DNA of 13,815 bases from Granulosicoccus sp964437945 (GTDB lineage Bacteria; Pseudomonadota; Gammaproteobacteria; Granulosicoccales; Granulosicoccaceae), in assembly GCA_964437945.1 (NCBI GenBank), contig CAYTJF010000163.1, forward strand, positions 1-13,815. Reading direction: 5' to 3'. Position 1 is the first letter of the stretch, and each line of letters opens with the position of its first letter. Positions 12,874 to 13,815 of the stretch are shown one piece after another. The notes below the pieces were generated by a model. The model was not told the origin of the DNA. It worked only from the letters and a program-made list of their open reading frames with translations, and searched no databases. Both the position numbers and the translations under genes were made by a program.

Positions 12874-13767
12874 ATGACAGAATCACCCTACATAATTGAA
12901 CTCAGTGAAGAAAATTTCATGGAGGTCGTCGTTGAAGGCTCGGTCAATCAGCCGGTATTGGTCGATTTTTGGGCAGATTGGTGCGGCCCCTGTAAAGCAT
13001 TGATGCCTGTTTTGGAAAAATTAGCCACCGAGTACGCTGGCGCTTTTATTCTGGCCAAACTCGACACCGAAAAATATCAAGGAGTAGCTCAGCAACTTGG
13101 TATTCGCAGCTTGCCAACTGTGAAACTTTTTAGCAAACAACAACTGGTCGATGAATTTAACGGTGCCCTGCCGGAGGCGGAAGTACGCGCCTTTTTCGAA
13201 AAAAATGGCATTACTGCAGGACAACCGGCAGATGCTGAACAGGACACGCCAGTTAACAGCGTTGTTAACGAAGCCATGGCGTTATACGAACAAGGTAACG
13301 TAGATGCGGCCAAAGCACACTTGCAGGCTGCCCAGGCTGAAGACCCAACCAATCATGAAATATTACTAGCGCTTGGCCAGGTTTGTGTCAGTAGTGGTGA
13401 TCTGGATACCGCCGAAAGCTGCCTGAGCGCCCTTCCTGAAGATCATAAAAATTCCATGGCTGCCAATCGACTATCGGGCACACTGGAACTAGCCAGGGAA
13501 GCAGACACATCCAAAACCATGCAAACGCTCCAACAGGAGCTGGCAGCACAACCGGATAGCAGCGACATTCGTTACCAGTTGGCGATATCGACGGCGTTAT
13601 CTGGTGATGTACAAGCCGGGATGGATGGTCTGCTTGAGTTAGTGCAAAAAGATCCGCAATACAACGAAGGCGCACCGCGAAAAAAGTTGCTCGCTCTTTT
13701 CAATGTGCTTGGAGACGATCCGCTAACCGGCCAATACCGACGCAAGCTGGCAACACTGTTAAACTAG
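12874..13767 (+). CDS. cnoX: CnoX/YbbN-like thioredoxin-domain protein with TPR repeats
   Basis: A 297-residue protein with an N-terminal thioredoxin domain (about 6-110) and a C-terminal TPR region (about 125-290), the architecture of E. coli CnoX (YbbN, 284 residues), a chaperedoxin that protects substrates and passes them to GroEL and DnaK. The active-site motif WCGPC is at 36-40 with the cis-proline at Pro81, so it should be redox-active; E. coli CnoX lacks the second cysteine. The C-terminus DDPLTGQYRRKLATLLN matches the conserved end of the family. TPR-like helices include NEAMALYEQGNVDAAKAHLQ (about 132-151) and ALGQVCVSSGDLDTAESCL. The ATG at 12874 has no strong Shine-Dalgarno. The gene is divergent from parE, and its TAG overlaps the end of a minus-strand frame. 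Confidence 0.9.
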   Translation: MTESPYIIELSEENFMEVVVEGSVNQPVLVDFWADWCGPCKALMPVLEKLATEYAGAFILAKLDTEKYQGVAQQLGIRSLPTVKLFSKQQLVDEFNGALPEAEVRAFFEKNGITAGQPADAEQDTPVNSVVNEAMALYEQGNVDAAKAHLQAAQAEDPTNHEILLALGQVCVSSGDLDTAESCLSALPEDHKNSMAANRLSGTLELAREADTSKTMQTLQQELAAQPDSSDIRYQLAISTALSGDVQAGMDGLLELVQKDPQYNEGAPRKKLLALFNVLGDDPLTGQYRRKLATLLN

Positions 13768-13815
13768 TGGTCCATCCACTTGATACGTTCGAGTTCAGCG
13801 TGACTGTCTGCGTTC
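13764..13815 (-). CDS. C-terminal end of an unidentified minus-strand gene (partial)
   Basis: A minus-strand frame enters from the right edge and reads NADSHAELERIKWMDH before TAG at 13766-13764. That stop shares the bases CTAG with the stop of the convergent thioredoxin-like gene. The residue composition looks protein-like (helical, charged) and the tight tail-to-tail fit is common in compact genomes. Only 16 codons are visible, the other minus-strand frame is also open, and I cannot name the family. Confidence 0.3.
   Translation of the reverse strand, partial: NADSHAELERIKWMDH

Overview
The window looks like a chromosomal segment from a gammaproteobacterium of moderate GC content. The ParE, CarA/CarB, GreA, ZnuA/ZnuC, YcaR-like and CnoX-like proteins all resemble their gammaproteobacterial counterparts in length and motifs. 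I see no insertion sequences, phage genes, tRNAs, rRNAs or CRISPR arrays. Gene density is high, and every complete gene appears intact.

Left part (1-2343): a high-affinity zinc uptake locus. znuC is on the minus strand, followed by the first codons of a znuB-like gene at the window edge; znuA is divergent on the plus strand. The 415-base region between znuC and znuA carries a near-consensus Zur operator (1131-1145) and, nearer znuA, a 15-bp tandem repeat that can also be read as a 16-codon open frame. ZnuC carries a long His/Asp tail, whereas ZnuA has an unusually poor histidine loop. The znuB-like reading frame stops resembling ZnuB after about 17 residues.

Middle-left part (2428-4589): a small Trm112-like/YcaR gene with a TTG start (plus strand) ends at a hairpin. 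It converges on two minus-strand genes for exported proteins: a Tat-exported YcbK-like (DUF882/M15) peptidase and a Sec-exported beta-sandwich protein. A 470-base gap follows, with a 13-bp repeat array close to the peptidase start.

Right part (4590-12597): a long minus-strand run, transcribed from high to low coordinates as parE, an MBL-fold hydrolase, carA, carB and greA. The parE/MBL and carB/greA pairs each overlap by the four bases ATGA, which suggests translational coupling. carA-carB-greA is a familiar gammaproteobacterial order; having parE-MBL directly upstream of carA is less so. The parE start codon sits against about seven copies of a degenerate 17-bp direct repeat.

Right end (12874-13767): a plus-strand CnoX/YbbN-like thioredoxin-TPR protein, divergent from parE. 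Its stop codon overlaps the apparent end of a minus-strand gene entering from the right edge.

Most of the content is housekeeping. The observations most worth a second look are the short tandem repeats of 13, 15 and 17 bp lying immediately upstream of three unrelated genes, the possible MLIFR-repeat micro-ORF in the znuA leader, and the apparent loss of ZnuB homology at the left edge. I see no clear evidence for an entirely new biological system.
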